NCBI GenBank assembly: GCA_036320915.1
Contig: JAXBDG010000020.1
Location: forward strand, 372,001-436,000
DNA length: 64,000 bases
Origin: Linnemannia elongata
Lineage: Eukaryota > Mortierellomycota > Mortierellomycetes > Mortierellales > Mortierellaceae
Direction of reading: 5' to 3'
The translations under genes and the position numbers were made by a program. The notes beneath the pieces were generated by a model. The model made no database searches and was not told where the DNA came from. It saw only the letters and a program-made list of their open reading frames with translations. Shown piece after piece: positions 1 through 13,486 of this stretch. Position 1 is the first letter of the stretch. The number at the start of each line of letters is the position of its first letter.

Positions 1-673
1 CAACGGGTATTTTATAGGAATACAGAGCCAGAATAAAAAGAAGTCCAAAAAAAATACTCTACTTCAATTGCTCCTAAGGAACGCGAGCGAGCAGCAGGTC
101 AAAGGAAAGTTAAGGGCTTACAGTTTGTGTGTGGTGCCTGGGAAGGGATGGAAAGGAGAGAAAAGAAAAAGTTGCTACTGTAGAAAAAACTCATTGGCGG
201 ATTAATTGGCATCCTTTGCAAAGGTAGTATATTTATTTACAGCCACTAATACAAGTTGCACCAGCCATACAGATTGTAGCAATACACAATCTTTCCTCCG
301 CTATCCAAATACTGTGTTGGACGAATGAACACCTCCAATGCTTCCCTGTTTTGTTCTTTTCATCTCCCTCCGCCAGTGAAGCCGCAGATATTATCTAGTT
401 GGGTTCACATGCGCAGCGATGAGAATACTGTATAGTAAAATACGGAGGCGGAGTAGATTTAGAACAGCATTAAAAAAAAAAAAAAAAAAATGGAGTGTGG
501 GGGCGAAGAGAAATAAAGATTTGTGGCGTGAACTGTATGTCCCAACTGTACGTTTTGGTAATCCCATCCCATTCTTTTTCTCATCCCATTCCATCCTTCC
601 TCCCACTCAGACCATTCCTCCTCATCCCATTCTACCCTTCTTGTCATCAATAACACCATCAATCCTGTCACAC
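1..673. other. Left flank, no gene supported
   Basis: No convincing coding region. The stretch holds an A-run around 473-490 and a C/T-rich stretch at about 560-670 that looks like the leader of the LRR gene. An open frame extends upstream from the LRR gene to an ATG at 419, but that extension reads through the A-run as polylysine and has no protein-like composition. Confidence 0.6.
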
Positions 674-1858
674 ATGTCATCTTCCTCCTCTTGTAAGACC
701 GGGATGTTCCAGACACATCCTCTCGATCTACACGAGATTCGGTCCAGAATTGCCAGCAGTCTTGGCCTTAAAGACCTCGCGTCCTGTGCGCGTGTGAGTC
801 AGGATTGGAACGACTCATTTACACCGCTACTATACAACTCTGTCGTGCTGTCGAAACATGACCTCAGCATGGAATCTATCGAGAGAAACAAGCATCTTAT
901 AAAACACCTGACGATTAAGAGGACTCCCTATGGAGAACTATGGACATCTGTAGAATACAAAGTAATTTCCAGCATTATGACCGACTCGACCCTCACCACC
1001 TTCGGCTTATGGGAAAACTGGATCGGAGAGAAGGGGGCTGTAGCGCTGTCAGAGGCACTCAAGACAAACTCGACCTTGACCACCTTGGACTTATCGAACA
1101 ATTCGATCGGAATCAAAGGAGCTGTTGCACTATCAGAAGCACTCAAGACCAACTCGACTCTCACCACTTTGGATTTAACGGACAACTCGATCGGAGACAG
1201 CGGAGTTGTGGCGCTGTGTGAGCCACTCAAGACCAGCTCCACCCTGACTACTTTGAACTTGAACTACAATTTGATCAGAATCAACGGAGCTGTAGCGCTG
1301 TCTGAGTCACTCAAGACCAACTCGACTCTCACCACTTTGAACTTGTGGTGCAACGGGATCGGGGACAAAGGAGCTGTAGCCCTGTCAGAGGCACTCAAGA
1401 CCAATTCGACCCTGACTACTTTGAACTTGAACAGGAACTTGATCGATGAGAACGGAGCTGTAGCACTGTGTGAGTCGCTCAAGACCAACTCGACTCTCAC
1501 CACTTTGAACTTGTACGACAACTCGATCGGAGACAACGGAGCTGTGGCGTTGTCTGAGGCACTCAAGACCAACTCAACTCTCACCACTTTGGACTTGTGT
1601 CAGAACTTGATCGGATCCAACGGAGCCGAGGCACTGTCGGAGACACTCAAGTCCAACTCGACTCTCACCACTTTAAATATGGAATTCAACCCGATCGGAG
1701 ACAATGGAGCTGTTGCACTGTCTGAGGCACTCAAAATCAACTCAACTCTCACCACTCTAAATTTGAGACGCAACTCGATCGGAGGCAATGGAGCTCAGGC
1801 GCTGTCTGAGGCATGCAACGTTAACTTGACTGTGACCATTAAAGGCATCGTACTTTAG
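674..1858 (+). CDS. F-box-like / leucine-rich repeat (RNI-like) protein
   Basis: Single-exon gene of 394 residues. Residues about 15-60 (PLDLHEIRSRIASSLGL, then CARVSQDW and FTPLLYNSV) look like the F-box-like start common in fungal F-box/LRR proteins. Residues 105-384 are ten consecutive repeats of exactly 28 residues with the core STLTTLxLxxNxIGxxGAVAL. This is the ribonuclease-inhibitor (RI) class of LRR. A 10-residue tail follows. By family, such proteins act as protein-binding scaffolds, often as substrate receptors of SCF ubiquitin ligases; the target here is unknown. I start at 674 because the open frame upstream to 419 is a translated A-run; Met at 704 is an alternative. The repeats are so alike in DNA that unit number may vary between strains. 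Antisense frames are open only because the repeat is periodic. Confidence 0.8.
   Translation: MSSSSSCKTGMFQTHPLDLHEIRSRIASSLGLKDLASCARVSQDWNDSFTPLLYNSVVLSKHDLSMESIERNKHLIKHLTIKRTPYGELWTSVEYKVISSIMTDSTLTTFGLWENWIGEKGAVALSEALKTNSTLTTLDLSNNSIGIKGAVALSEALKTNSTLTTLDLTDNSIGDSGVVALCEPLKTSSTLTTLNLNYNLIRINGAVALSESLKTNSTLTTLNLWCNGIGDKGAVALSEALKTNSTLTTLNLNRNLIDENGAVALCESLKTNSTLTTLNLYDNSIGDNGAVALSEALKTNSTLTTLDLCQNLIGSNGAEALSETLKSNSTLTTLNMEFNPIGDNGAVALSEALKINSTLTTLNLRRNSIGGNGAQALSEACNVNLTVTIKGIVL
986..1825 (+). repeat. Ten tandem 84-bp coding repeats (LRR)
   Basis: Ten head-to-tail units of exactly 84 bp, each coding one 28-residue LRR that begins with Ser-Thr-Leu-Thr-Thr. There are no insertions or deletions between units, so the array is in perfect register. 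The stretch coding LKTNSTLTTL is nearly invariant, while the positions after LxLxxN vary. Confidence 0.95.
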
Positions 1859-2381
1859 CGACTGTCTATGCCATTTTAAGAGTGACGAAGAGTGAAAGTA
1901 TATATATATTTTATAGCGATATCAGTCAAGATCCCCCCTACCTTTTTTTTCGCCAATTCCTATCCACACACTTCTGTTTACTTATTGCATTCCCTAGCAT
2001 AATGAACTTTTAGTAGTATTATTAATAGGTACATTTCTTGTTCTTCCCTTGTCCCTCTTTCGTTCTTGTCCTGGCCTCAAACATTTAAATTCCCTGCCTT
2101 GCAGTCGCTTATTTTTCTTCTTGTCGTGCAGTAAAATAAGGTACTCAGCACAAACGATCATTCTTTTGCGAGTTCGACTTATTTTGATATCCTCATCCCC
2201 ACCATTGCATTCATCCTGCAGATCTCTGTCTTTCTATCATTCTTATGCTCATTCTTGATGCCCTTGTCGAATCCACACTCGCTCTGGAAATGACGTCAAT
2301 TTCATCTGATTTCTGAATTGCGTTATTGTTCAACTATGTCGAAATGAGAATCAGCCGACTCGTCAAGCTCGCCATGGCCGA
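1859..2381. other. 3' flank of the LRR gene
   Basis: No gene seen. The stretch is AT-rich with a TATATATATT run near 1900. A perfect 8-bp CRE-type palindrome TGACGTCA lies at 2291-2298, the known binding site of bZIP factors of the ATF/CREB class. Its role here is unknown because no adjacent start codon is evident. Confidence 0.5.
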
Positions 2382-2552
2382 TCAATTCTTGGTGTATCGT
2401 CCACAGTTTCGGACCACCTCCCTCATGCGTCTAGGCAAGCTCTGGTATACATCATGCAGATAGTCCTCCTGGAGAGTTGCCCAAATATCCTGCACGCGTT
2501 CCCAGAGGTCGTCCATGCTTCTTGGCGCCAGCTCTTGTAGCGAGTATGTGCA
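2382..2552 (-). pseudogene. Tc1/mariner-type transposase C-terminus (relic)
   Basis: The - strand frame carries residues reading DLWERVQDIW, then VYQSLPRRMREVV and GRYTKN followed by a natural stop. This is the C-terminal signature of Tc1/mariner (DDE_3) transposases: a W...L helix, S-(M/L)-P-R-R, then a terminal G-x-x-T-K-x. The DDE catalytic core and the N-terminal HTH are absent. The residues further upstream in the open frame (to 2615) do not look like transposase. I judge it a truncated relic, not an active element. I could not identify terminal inverted repeats or a TA target duplication by eye. Confidence 0.6.
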
Positions 2553-2636
2553 TGATATAGCCACAGACATGCTCGTTGACTTATCGTTGAATATGAAACA
2601 ACGCGCACAGAACAAAAGGATGTCCTGGTTTTGTAA

Positions 2637-3074
2637 TTACATGGTGCGGAAGGTCAAAAAAAAAAAAGGTAAGTCTAAATTCCTCAACCTGACCATTTGC
2701 AGCAAGAGTTTTTCGTATTCGTTGAAGGAGAGCACATATTGCGACTTTTGCAAAAGGATTACAGCTTTGAGTGTAGCGTCGGGAACTCTTCTACTATTGG
2801 CCATGTTCTTTTTTTGATATGACTCCAGGCCATGGACGACTGTCGCCACGGAGGTCATATGCAAATAGCTTTTACCTTTACGGATTGATAGGAGGTGTAG
2901 CAAGGGATCAACAGCGGTTTCCTTGCTATGGGTTCGATTGGCACAAAAACCGGACGCAAGTGATTCCACCTCGGAGGGGCTTGCGGATGCTGGGGTGAGA
3001 TGCACAAAAAATCGAGAGTTGGGAACTCGAGTCCTTGGAGCCGTCTTTGTATGTTTTTTTTTTCCTGACAGCAA
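2637..3074 (-). CDS. Hypothetical ORF next to the transposase relic
   Basis: Open frame of 145 residues, or about 55 if started at the inner Met (about 2805), where MANSRRVPDATLKAV begins. The composition of the inner part (ILLQKSQYVLSFNEYEKLLLQMV) is protein-like and helical. The last residues are phenylalanines from an A-run. No family recognised. It could be an N-terminal piece of a decayed gene or an exon fragment, or chance. Same orientation as the transposase relic downstream, but it does not resemble a transposase HTH domain. Confidence 0.25.
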   Translation of the reverse strand: MLSGKKKHTKTAPRTRVPNSRFFVHLTPASASPSEVESLASGFCANRTHSKETAVDPLLHLLSIRKGKSYLHMTSVATVVHGLESYQKKNMANSRRVPDATLKAVILLQKSQYVLSFNEYEKLLLQMVRLRNLDLPFFFLTFRTM

Positions 3075-3845
3075 GAGATGGTTTCATCATGCTTGTGCTT
3101 TAAGGATTCATCATAGCTAGGAACTCAACTTTAATTAAGACTTCTGTTTATAACCACTTTTTATTTTGTTCATCTCTTTATGGGTCATGCGAAGAGAAGC
3201 TGAGCGAGGCAAACAAGGCACAGGAACACAAAGGAAATACGATGATGTTGGGGGGGGAGTGAACCTTCGAAAAATGCATTAGAAGCGCCGTAAACGTTTT
3301 CGTAACATTAAAGGACAGCAAATATCATCTGGGGTAAAAGGGGTTTCATGCTTGCAAGTAAGGACCATACGATGGTGCTAAATAGAGAAAAAAAAAAAAG
3401 TCGAACATATTTTTTATTTGTTGCTGCTGTGGTGTTTCCTTTGTATTTGTTTTTTTTGCTGGCTCAAAAGCGACAGAAAGAAGAAAAAAAGAAATGTACG
3501 AAAAAAAAAAAAGAAGTGCTGAAAAAAAAACAAGAAAAAGCAAACAAAGAAAGAAAGAAATTGTTGAATTGTTTTTTGAAGAGTGATAAAAGTGGGTATG
3601 GTACAGATTTGGACGCGGACGGGGCAATTATGGGTTTTCTTTTGGTGTGTGCATGTTTTTTGGAAAAGTACTGAGCCGTAGAGGGTGCAAAGGCAATCAA
3701 TGAAAGGCAGAAGGTAAGGGAGGAGAGACGACGACAAAACTGCCGAGTGGATCACAGCGCTCAGTCTTGAAGAATTGAATAATCCCGATGTCCTGCTTGA
3801 CGACCTGTGCAGAGTGCCAGGCAGCTTCACGGCTTCTCAACACCA
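3075..3845. other. Spacer downstream of the WRKY-like gene
   Basis: No gene supported. Contains several A-runs (3391-3400, 3503-3530) that create spurious lysine/phenylalanine-rich frames on both strands. The 3' UTR of the WRKY-like gene (- strand) should lie near its right end. Confidence 0.5.
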
Positions 3846-6800
3846 TCATTGCTCCTTTATTGACATGTGTCCTTGTGAGTGGTGATGGTGGTGGTGTCCG
3901 TTCTGGGCTGCTGCTGCTTGGGCTGCTTGAGCAGCCTGCTGGGCCTTCTTGAGCCGGATGCAGTCCTCCAGATGTTCGCCTCTGTACTTTGTCAAATATC
4001 CACCGCCTTCCTTCTCCGTCACCGTCTTGTTCACCTGTTGCAAGGAAAAAAAGAAAGAAAGGCCGGGATGTCAATTGCCATAGCTTCATACGCCAGCTCG
4101 ATGACGCGAGGCAATTGCGATAGGAACAATGGCAGCTAGCAAGTGCCATATAAAGCCCAGAGCAAGGAAACTTACAGTGCAACCGGCAGGGCTGTTAGAA
4201 CACTTGTAATAAATACTTTTGCATCCAGTCTTCTTCTGCGTCGTGTTGCCGTTATTCTTCCACAAGTAAGGATCAATATGCGGCTCGGGCGAGTCAACAA
4301 TCTTGTTCACAGGCTGCATCTCACGACGCTTTCGTTTCCTCTTGTACTCTGATCCTGCGCCCGAGTCCTGAACGCCTCCCATCGAGGATATAGAAGAAGA
4401 AGTCCGGTGATGTCCCTTTGTTGTCGTTGTCGTAGTTGTGCTACCAGAATGGTCATGTTGAGAACCACTGTTGCCAGAAACGGACGCCATATCGGAAAAC
4501 TCGAGGGTGAGTGACGTCTCGCCATTGCCTCCAACGTTGTTGTGCATGCTCAGTGCAGATCCTGGTCGACTCGACATGCCCATGCCTGTGACGGGGTGGT
4601 TTTCATAATCGTCTTCCGAGTCTTCATCTATTCCAGATATGAACGTGAGAAAAAAAAATGCAAGATGTGAGTGAGTTGAGTACGAAGTAGTGGATTACAA
4701 AAGTGAGATAAATAAAAATAAGGGCCGAGCGGCGAGATGGATTTGCGTTGTTGGTTAAACATCAGCTCCTATTGCCTAAATTGACTTCAGTCGAGCAGTC
4801 CAGTCCAAAATCTGCAAAAAGGACGTCTGAGCGCCAAAAAAAAAAAAAAAAAAAAAGAGTTGCGCCTTTTTTTTTTCTCTCTTTAGTGGTGTTGTGTGGT
4901 TAAAGAATGGGTCGCTTGTTCACTTTCGAGAGCATTCTGTCTCTCCTTTTGATGAAGTTTCCAGATAGCTGTTGATCGATTATGTTGCCTTTTTTTTTTG
5001 TTGTCCGAATTGTCCTGAGGTAAGTGTTGCTGTCGTGTGTGGGTAGAGGTTTACTCCGTTTCATATGTCAATTGAGCAAGCAACAAATATCGTCATGAAC
5101 AATGTGAAAAAAAAAAAAAAAAATACAAACGGCGAAAATGTGATAAATAGAAAAAACAGAGCAATAGTAAACGGATGTTCAGCCTCGTGTGAAAAAAATA
5201 CATATAGGTTGTCGAGGTAACAAAAAAGAATGGATTTTGATAAGAGGATCAATTGGAGCATGGTGCGTGTGTCATGGTGTGACAAAGGGAAAAAAATGGC
5301 CATGGTAGTGTGGCAACGAGACAAGAGGAAAGGAGAGGAAAGGAAAGAAAAAAAATAGTAACAACAAACCTAACCAAAGGTCACACGCAAAACCCCAAAA
5401 GAAAACAAAAAACACTAGACAAACAAGAAAAAGAAAACCTTGCTTACCACTGTCGTCGTCCACGGTCCTCATAGAGGCAGAGCTTTCGTTCCTGGGCCGT
5501 CCTGCGACAAGACGCTGCTCTGTTACGGTGGTCTGAGCTTGGCCGATGTGTGAGAGTGAATTGGTCCTCCGGATGGCACCATGGTGGTGGAGACTAGGCA
5601 GCGTATTCTGCGATCCAAACGACTGGTGGGAATAAGGGTTGTTGCTGGCAAACTGTGGTGGGGGTGGTGGGGATGACTGGTGGTAATGCATTGACTGTTG
5701 GTGTTGTTGTTGCCCCTGGTATTGGTACTGTTGAGGGCTTTGCAGTCCTGATGTCTGCTGGTGTGGGTGTTGCTGCTGCTGTTGTCCAAAGCCGTCGGAG
5801 CTATTCATGCTTCCAAGCATGGACGACATGCCGCCAAGCTGTCCAACCGAATTGGGCGTGATAGATGAGAGCGATTGCGACCGCATATGATGGACCTCGC
5901 CCGCAAAGGTAACCGACCGCTTGCGTGCCAGGCTCGGGTCCATGTACTGGCCAAAACCGGACGGGTTGCCGCCCATGGTCTGTCCCATCATCGACTGCGT
6001 GCCATGGGTTATCCCTCCCATACCCATGCCAAAGGGATTCGGCATTTGTGTCTGGGCGTACAAGGATGGAAGTCCCGCGGAACTCGTTCCAGCCGCTGAC
6101 GAAGACCCACCCATGGCGAGGATGCCTGCCGATCCCTGTGCTGACGTCCCTTGTCCCTGTCCTCCTGCTCCTTGGGCGCCTGGGTTGCCTGGGTTGGCGC
6201 CAGGGGTCGAAAAGCCGCCAAACATACCGTGTTGACCATAACCACCGCCACTGCCGCCGCCCTCTTCCATGAATCGCTTTGCTGTCATGCCCATCATTCC
6301 TGGCATGTTGCCAGGAATTCCACCGAGGGCCTCGTAGCCGACCATGAATCCCAATCCTCGATTCTCGCCTCTCATGATCAGATCCATCATCCGGTAGCGG
6401 GCCTCTTCTGCCCAGCGACGATCCTCCTCTGTCTTGGACGCAATGATGAGTTTGAGGAGGTCAGGCTGGTTGGCAAACTTTGCCAGAATCGTATCGAGGT
6501 CGGGGCTCTGCGGGGGGAGGATGGGCAGGGGCGGCTGTCCTGAAGCTCCGGCCGACTGAGGAGAGGGCAAGAGGTAGGCTGAGGGTCCTTGCAAGGACAT
6601 CATGGCCGTATTGATCGCGCCAGGGTTTCCACCGCCGCTGCCCGAGGATTGCATTGGCATTGACATGCCACCCATACCGAGCTGGTGTTGCTGGTGTTGT
6701 TGCTGATGTTGTTGTTGCTGTTGGTTTTGGTATTGCTGGATAATCATCTGTCGATTGCCGGTCGGGTTTGAGTTAGCAGACGTGTTGGCGGCGGTTGCAG

Positions 6801-7260
6801 CAGCCAGGGCGGGGGATGGCATTGGCAGGAGCGAGGTAGGGTGACCCTGTGGACTTTGCAACGCGTTGGATGAGGGCACTCCAGCATTGGACAAGATATG
6901 TGGGTCATTGTCGCCATGGATGGGCGACTGGGCGTCATTTGAGTGACTAGGCGAAGGATGCTCTATGTGGTTGTTGGTGTTGTTTGAACTATTATTGTTG
7001 CTGTTGGTGGGGCTGAGGGCATGGTCAAGACTGATATGGGAAGAGTGTTGTTGTTCAGGCGATTGCTGTTGGTGAGGAGAAGTAGGTGATTGCTGAGGAG
7101 AAAGTTGTTGTTGTTGTTGTGGTTGATGGGAAGGTGAGGTTAGGTCTGGGGTGTGTTGCTGTTGTTGTTGCTGTAGTTGAGGCGAGAGCTGCTGAGGTGC
7201 CTGGGCCTGTGCCTGGGACGGGGAAGGATAGTGGTGGTATCCATACTGGGCCGAGTTCAT
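3846..7260 (-). CDS. Q-rich regulator with divergent WRKY-like zinc domain
   Basis: Three exons: 7260-5448, 4627-4176, 4034-3846 (introns 820 and 141 nt, phases 1 and 0), giving 817 residues. The N-terminal 240 residues are rich in Q, S, P and N. Residues about 254-310 form a conserved-looking helical block (LDTILAKFANQPDLLKLI, then KTEEDRRWAEEA). A basic stretch KRKRKRRE precedes residues 723-780. There DPYLWKNNGN, YYKC (C747), GC (C754), YRGEH (H776) and C780 match the layout of WRKY/GCM1-superfamily zinc domains: W-x-x-x-G, YYxC, C, YxGxH. WRKY domains bind W-box DNA in plants, so I infer a nuclear DNA-binding protein. The heptapeptide and ligand spacing (C-x6-C-x21-H-x3-C) are unusual. 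The C-terminus is Q/A-rich with six consecutive histidines. The splice junction falls inside the zinc domain and restores the motif, which supports the model. Confidence 0.8.
4628..5447 (-). other. 820-nt intron of the WRKY-like gene
   Basis: Donor GTAAGC (5447-5442) and acceptor TAG ending at 4628, phase 1. Both flanks code acidic residues (VDDDS, then DEDSEDDYENH), so joining them keeps one acidic linker. Contains A-runs of 16-20 nt. No additional coding exon recognised. Confidence 0.7.
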
Positions 7261-10165
7261 GGCTGGTTAGTGTGGATAGGGTGTATGGTAAGGTATCTGG
7301 TAATCGGGCAATTGGAACAGGTACAGACAGGTAAAGGTAAAAAAAAAAAAAAAAAGTCTCCTTGGAATAAGGTCGTAACCCGGGGCAATAAGTAGGAAGG
7401 GAGGACGAAGGTCAACGGGAAGAAAAAAAAAAGTGCTGAATGGGAAGAAGGAAGTGGGAAGGAAGGGGGAGGTGCAAGTGAGCAATGGGGATTATATAAT
7501 GACCTTTGGTTTAAGAAAAACACACAGACACAAAACACAAGAAAGGAGAGGATGGGTGAGTGAAGGAAGAAAGTGACAGAAAGGATGAAGGTGAAGGAAA
7601 GAAGAAAAGAAAAGAGAGGATGAGGAAAGTGATGATGACTCTTTCACTTTTCTTTTTTTTTTCTTTTTTTTTTTCCTGTTGCACCTGTCCTCTTTGTTTT
7701 CAGTCAACCAGTCGACCCTTCACCCTCGAACACACCCTTCTTTGAAGCAGCCAAGCAACCAAGTAAAGCAAAGCAAAACAGGCAGCAAACCCCTTCTTCT
7801 ACTTCTTCTTCTTCTTCTTCTACCCCGTGTATATGTGTACGGATGTGTATGGATGTGGATGTATGTGGATGTGTGTGTGTGGATGTGTGTGTGTGTGTTA
7901 CTCATGCACCTGGCATGGAACCCAAAACGTAAACAAAACGGTCAACAGCGATAGTGAACACCTCACCCATCCCGGCTGACCCCTCGCTCTCTCTCTTTTA
8001 TCCAATGGTTTGTACATACCCTGGGTCTCGCACCCCTTTTGGGTCCTATTCCCCCCTCCATGGTCAAACTCTTAAAACGAACAAAAAAACGCATCGCCCA
8101 TGAACAAAACAAAACAAAAGGGCCAAAGCCATCTCCATGCGAACTACAAAAAAGAGCTCAGAGGAATGGTTGAGCGCAAAAACTCTTTGGCCAACGGGCT
8201 CGGAATACCCCATGGACCCATTGCCCATTCCCAGCAAGCAATGCGATGCCCTCTTTTTTTTTTTTTTTTTTTTTTCTTCCCCTTGTTTTCTTCCCTCTCT
8301 CTGTATGCTGCTACTGCACACTGCGCTAAGGAGTACCCATGGCTGTGAGATGTTGAGAGCACAAAAACTTGTCGGACTCTCTCTCTCTCTCTCTCTCTCG
8401 CTCTCTCTCTTTTTTCTCCCCTATTTTCCAACTAAAAAAAAAAATCCATTCTACTCCGCGACATGAAAAAAAAAGCCAACCCAGTTTTTTGTGGCAGACA
8501 CTCACCGCTACCACCATCATCATCCATCCACCCTTTCTTTTACTCGTTCATCAATAAAAAGGCATCATCATGAGAAGAAAGAAGTAATAAGTAGGTTACT
8601 CCTTTAGGGTTTCGTTTGCATTTCGACAATACTAATAAACCCCCTCCCCTCTTTTCAAACAAACAAATAACAAGCAGGGCCTGTCAAGGGATCAAATATT
8701 GTAGAAAAGGAGAGGTACAAAGAGTTAACTATTTCGGAGTCGAGAAAAAAAATAGGAAAAAATAAGAGAGTGAAAGAGAGAGAAAAGTGAGAACGTTGAT
8801 AGTGAACCCTTGTTTCAACGATGCTCTCCCTTTTCCTCTTTTCCTCTTTTCTCATCTCACTTGAGTCTTCGTATGAGGATGACTTTCTGTGGCTCTCATC
8901 TTCGTCATCATCACCATCATCATCATCATATCGCAAATAACAAAAAGGGAGAACCCAGTCAAGAAAGACAACGACAGAGAGAGAAAAGAAAGATGATTAG
9001 CGAATTGGTTGAATTGCTATTGTTGTTGGGCTGCTCTAGACTGCGCTATTTGATCTCCCTCTTTCTTGAAGGACAACTAGTCCTGACTCCTGAGAGATTG
9101 ATCGATCGTTGGCTCACTTTACGAAGAGAAAGAGTGTCGAGGGAGAAAAAAAATGCGGCTTTGCTGTTGTTGTTATTGTTGTTGTTGTTGTTGCTGCTGT
9201 TGTGTTTCCTGCACCCCTTGGGCGTGAATGAGGTAGATGGGAAAAAAAGAGTGATGACATGGAGCTACAAGATAGCTGTGGTAGTGCACCTATGGTCAAC
9301 AAACAACAGAACAAACAGATAGAAAAAAAAAACATGCAGGAATAGAAAACTTGGCGCATGGGGCGTTTTGTTTGTTTTGTTTTGTTTGTTTTGTTTTGCC
9401 TTTTCTTTGTGTTTTGCTCATGCATAAAAGAAGGAAAAGTGGCAATCAAGGAAAGCAAACTTTTGCTTTGTTAGGCTTATTTTTATCCCTGCTTACATGA
9501 CATGACACACATACAACCACAACCCCTACCTCCCTTTCCACCTACAACCCCAAAGAACGTCGTGTTTTGTGCGCTTGCCTTTTTTTTTTTTGTTTATCTC
9601 ATGCGAATGGTTGATCTGTTCCTTGGTGAGCCATTTCTGCTCTATCGTTTCTTAAGACACTTTTCAGCCCCCCTGTCTACTCCTCGGAGAGTAGAATGGG
9701 AAAGAAGTAAAGGTCGCGTCGAGTGGCTCGTCCTTCATTGGCCAGCGATCACCATCATAGTCTGAGACAAACAAAGTCATCAACCACTTGGCTGACGATT
9801 ATTTCAGGAACGGGAAAGAGGGGATATTCTTTTCTTTGCGGTGAGTGTCTGGTGATCGTGAAGGACGTGAGAGAGATGAACGACAATTCATATCTGTCAT
9901 TCGTCGAACGATAAAAGAAGTTCATCTTTCCATCTCATTCCTCAACCTTGTTATTGCGTTTTGTCTGTCAGGTAGAATTATGAATAAAATACACACACAG
10001 AAAAAGAGACGGTCCTTTCTTGTCAAGATGAGATCGAGTTTTCTTTGTTGTTGCTTTGGTATTTTTTTTTTTTTTCGCAAAAAGGTACCACATAACATCT
10101 GGATAGACCAACACGTGGCTCACTGATAGAGGCAAAAGAGAAAAATTATCTACGGGAACCAACAG
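7261..10165. other. Gene-free 2.9 kb between WRKY-like gene and glycerol kinase
   Basis: No gene supported on either strand. The first 700 bases are purine-rich on the + strand, which is pyrimidine-rich in the WRKY gene's sense and typical of fungal leaders and promoters. It also holds a CTT repeat near 7795-7820, TG repeats near 7850-7900, a T-run at 8249-8274, a CT microsatellite at 8376-8410, a CAT/His-like run at 8906-8930 and a TTG run at 9163-9200. Confidence 0.6.
8376..8410. repeat. (CT)n microsatellite
   Basis: Nearly pure CT dinucleotide run with a single CG interruption near 8399-8402, in noncoding DNA. Confidence 0.95.
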
Positions 10166-12888
<2,723 letters not shown>

Positions 12889-13486
12889 TTGTTTTCCTGC
12901 GTTTTTGTGTGAAAGTGATTGAGAAGAGTGGAGAAAAGAAGTAAGAGAGCAAAAAAAAAAGGGCGTTGTGAGAGTAGAAGTCTGTCTGCCGTTGTGAGAA
13001 AGAAGGGGGGAGGGCAATGAAACATTGCAGTGTTCTCACTGTCACGTGAATTTCAAATGTCAGCGCCCATTGAACTTTTCTGACTTTCTGAACGTTCATC
13101 ATGTATGACCCCACACAGCTCACTCACTTCTTCCTTCGCTCTCATTTGTGCGTGTGGGTTTGGCGCACCGTGAAACCCACAAGACGGCGGTCTTGCACCG
13201 TTATGGGCAATGATGCGTACATACCTTATGACATATGATCGGCCCCTCAGGAGTTCTTTGGCTCCTTCCTGTCTCAATGCTCTTCCCTACGCCCTCTCTT
13301 TCTGGTCCACGCAAGGTTGTTTTTTTCTAGCTTCATCGTAGCCAATTGACTACTACCTGGCAGATCGCGTTCCCACAAGGGCTATCTGAACCACGCTGGT
13401 TTTATTTTCTATAGTTTCTACAAGACCTATACGCCACTCAAGCTGGCATCCTGACTATCTATTGCAATTGACCCTCCACTAACGCT
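12889..13486. other. Glycerol kinase promoter region
   Basis: 598-base spacer between the glycerol kinase start and the 3' end of the next - strand gene. The part next to the start is C/T-rich in gene sense (leader). It holds a CACGTG E-box. No further gene seen. Confidence 0.55.
13043..13048 (-). promoter_or_regulatory. CACGTG E-box upstream of glycerol kinase
   Basis: Perfect palindromic CACGTG in the context TCACGTGAA, about 155 bp upstream of the glycerol kinase ATG. bHLH factors (Cbf1-type, or Ino2/Ino4-type with related cores) bind such sites in fungi. Regulation is inferred from the motif only. Confidence 0.3.

Noticed and set aside
419..673. N-terminal extension of the LRR protein to ATG 419
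   Set aside because: It translates an A-run as polylysine and a CT-rich leader; the F-box-like sequence begins after ATG 674.
928..1788. Three antisense frames across the LRR gene
   Set aside because: They repeat the same peptide pattern because the 84-bp repeat lacks stops in that frame; shadows of the real gene.
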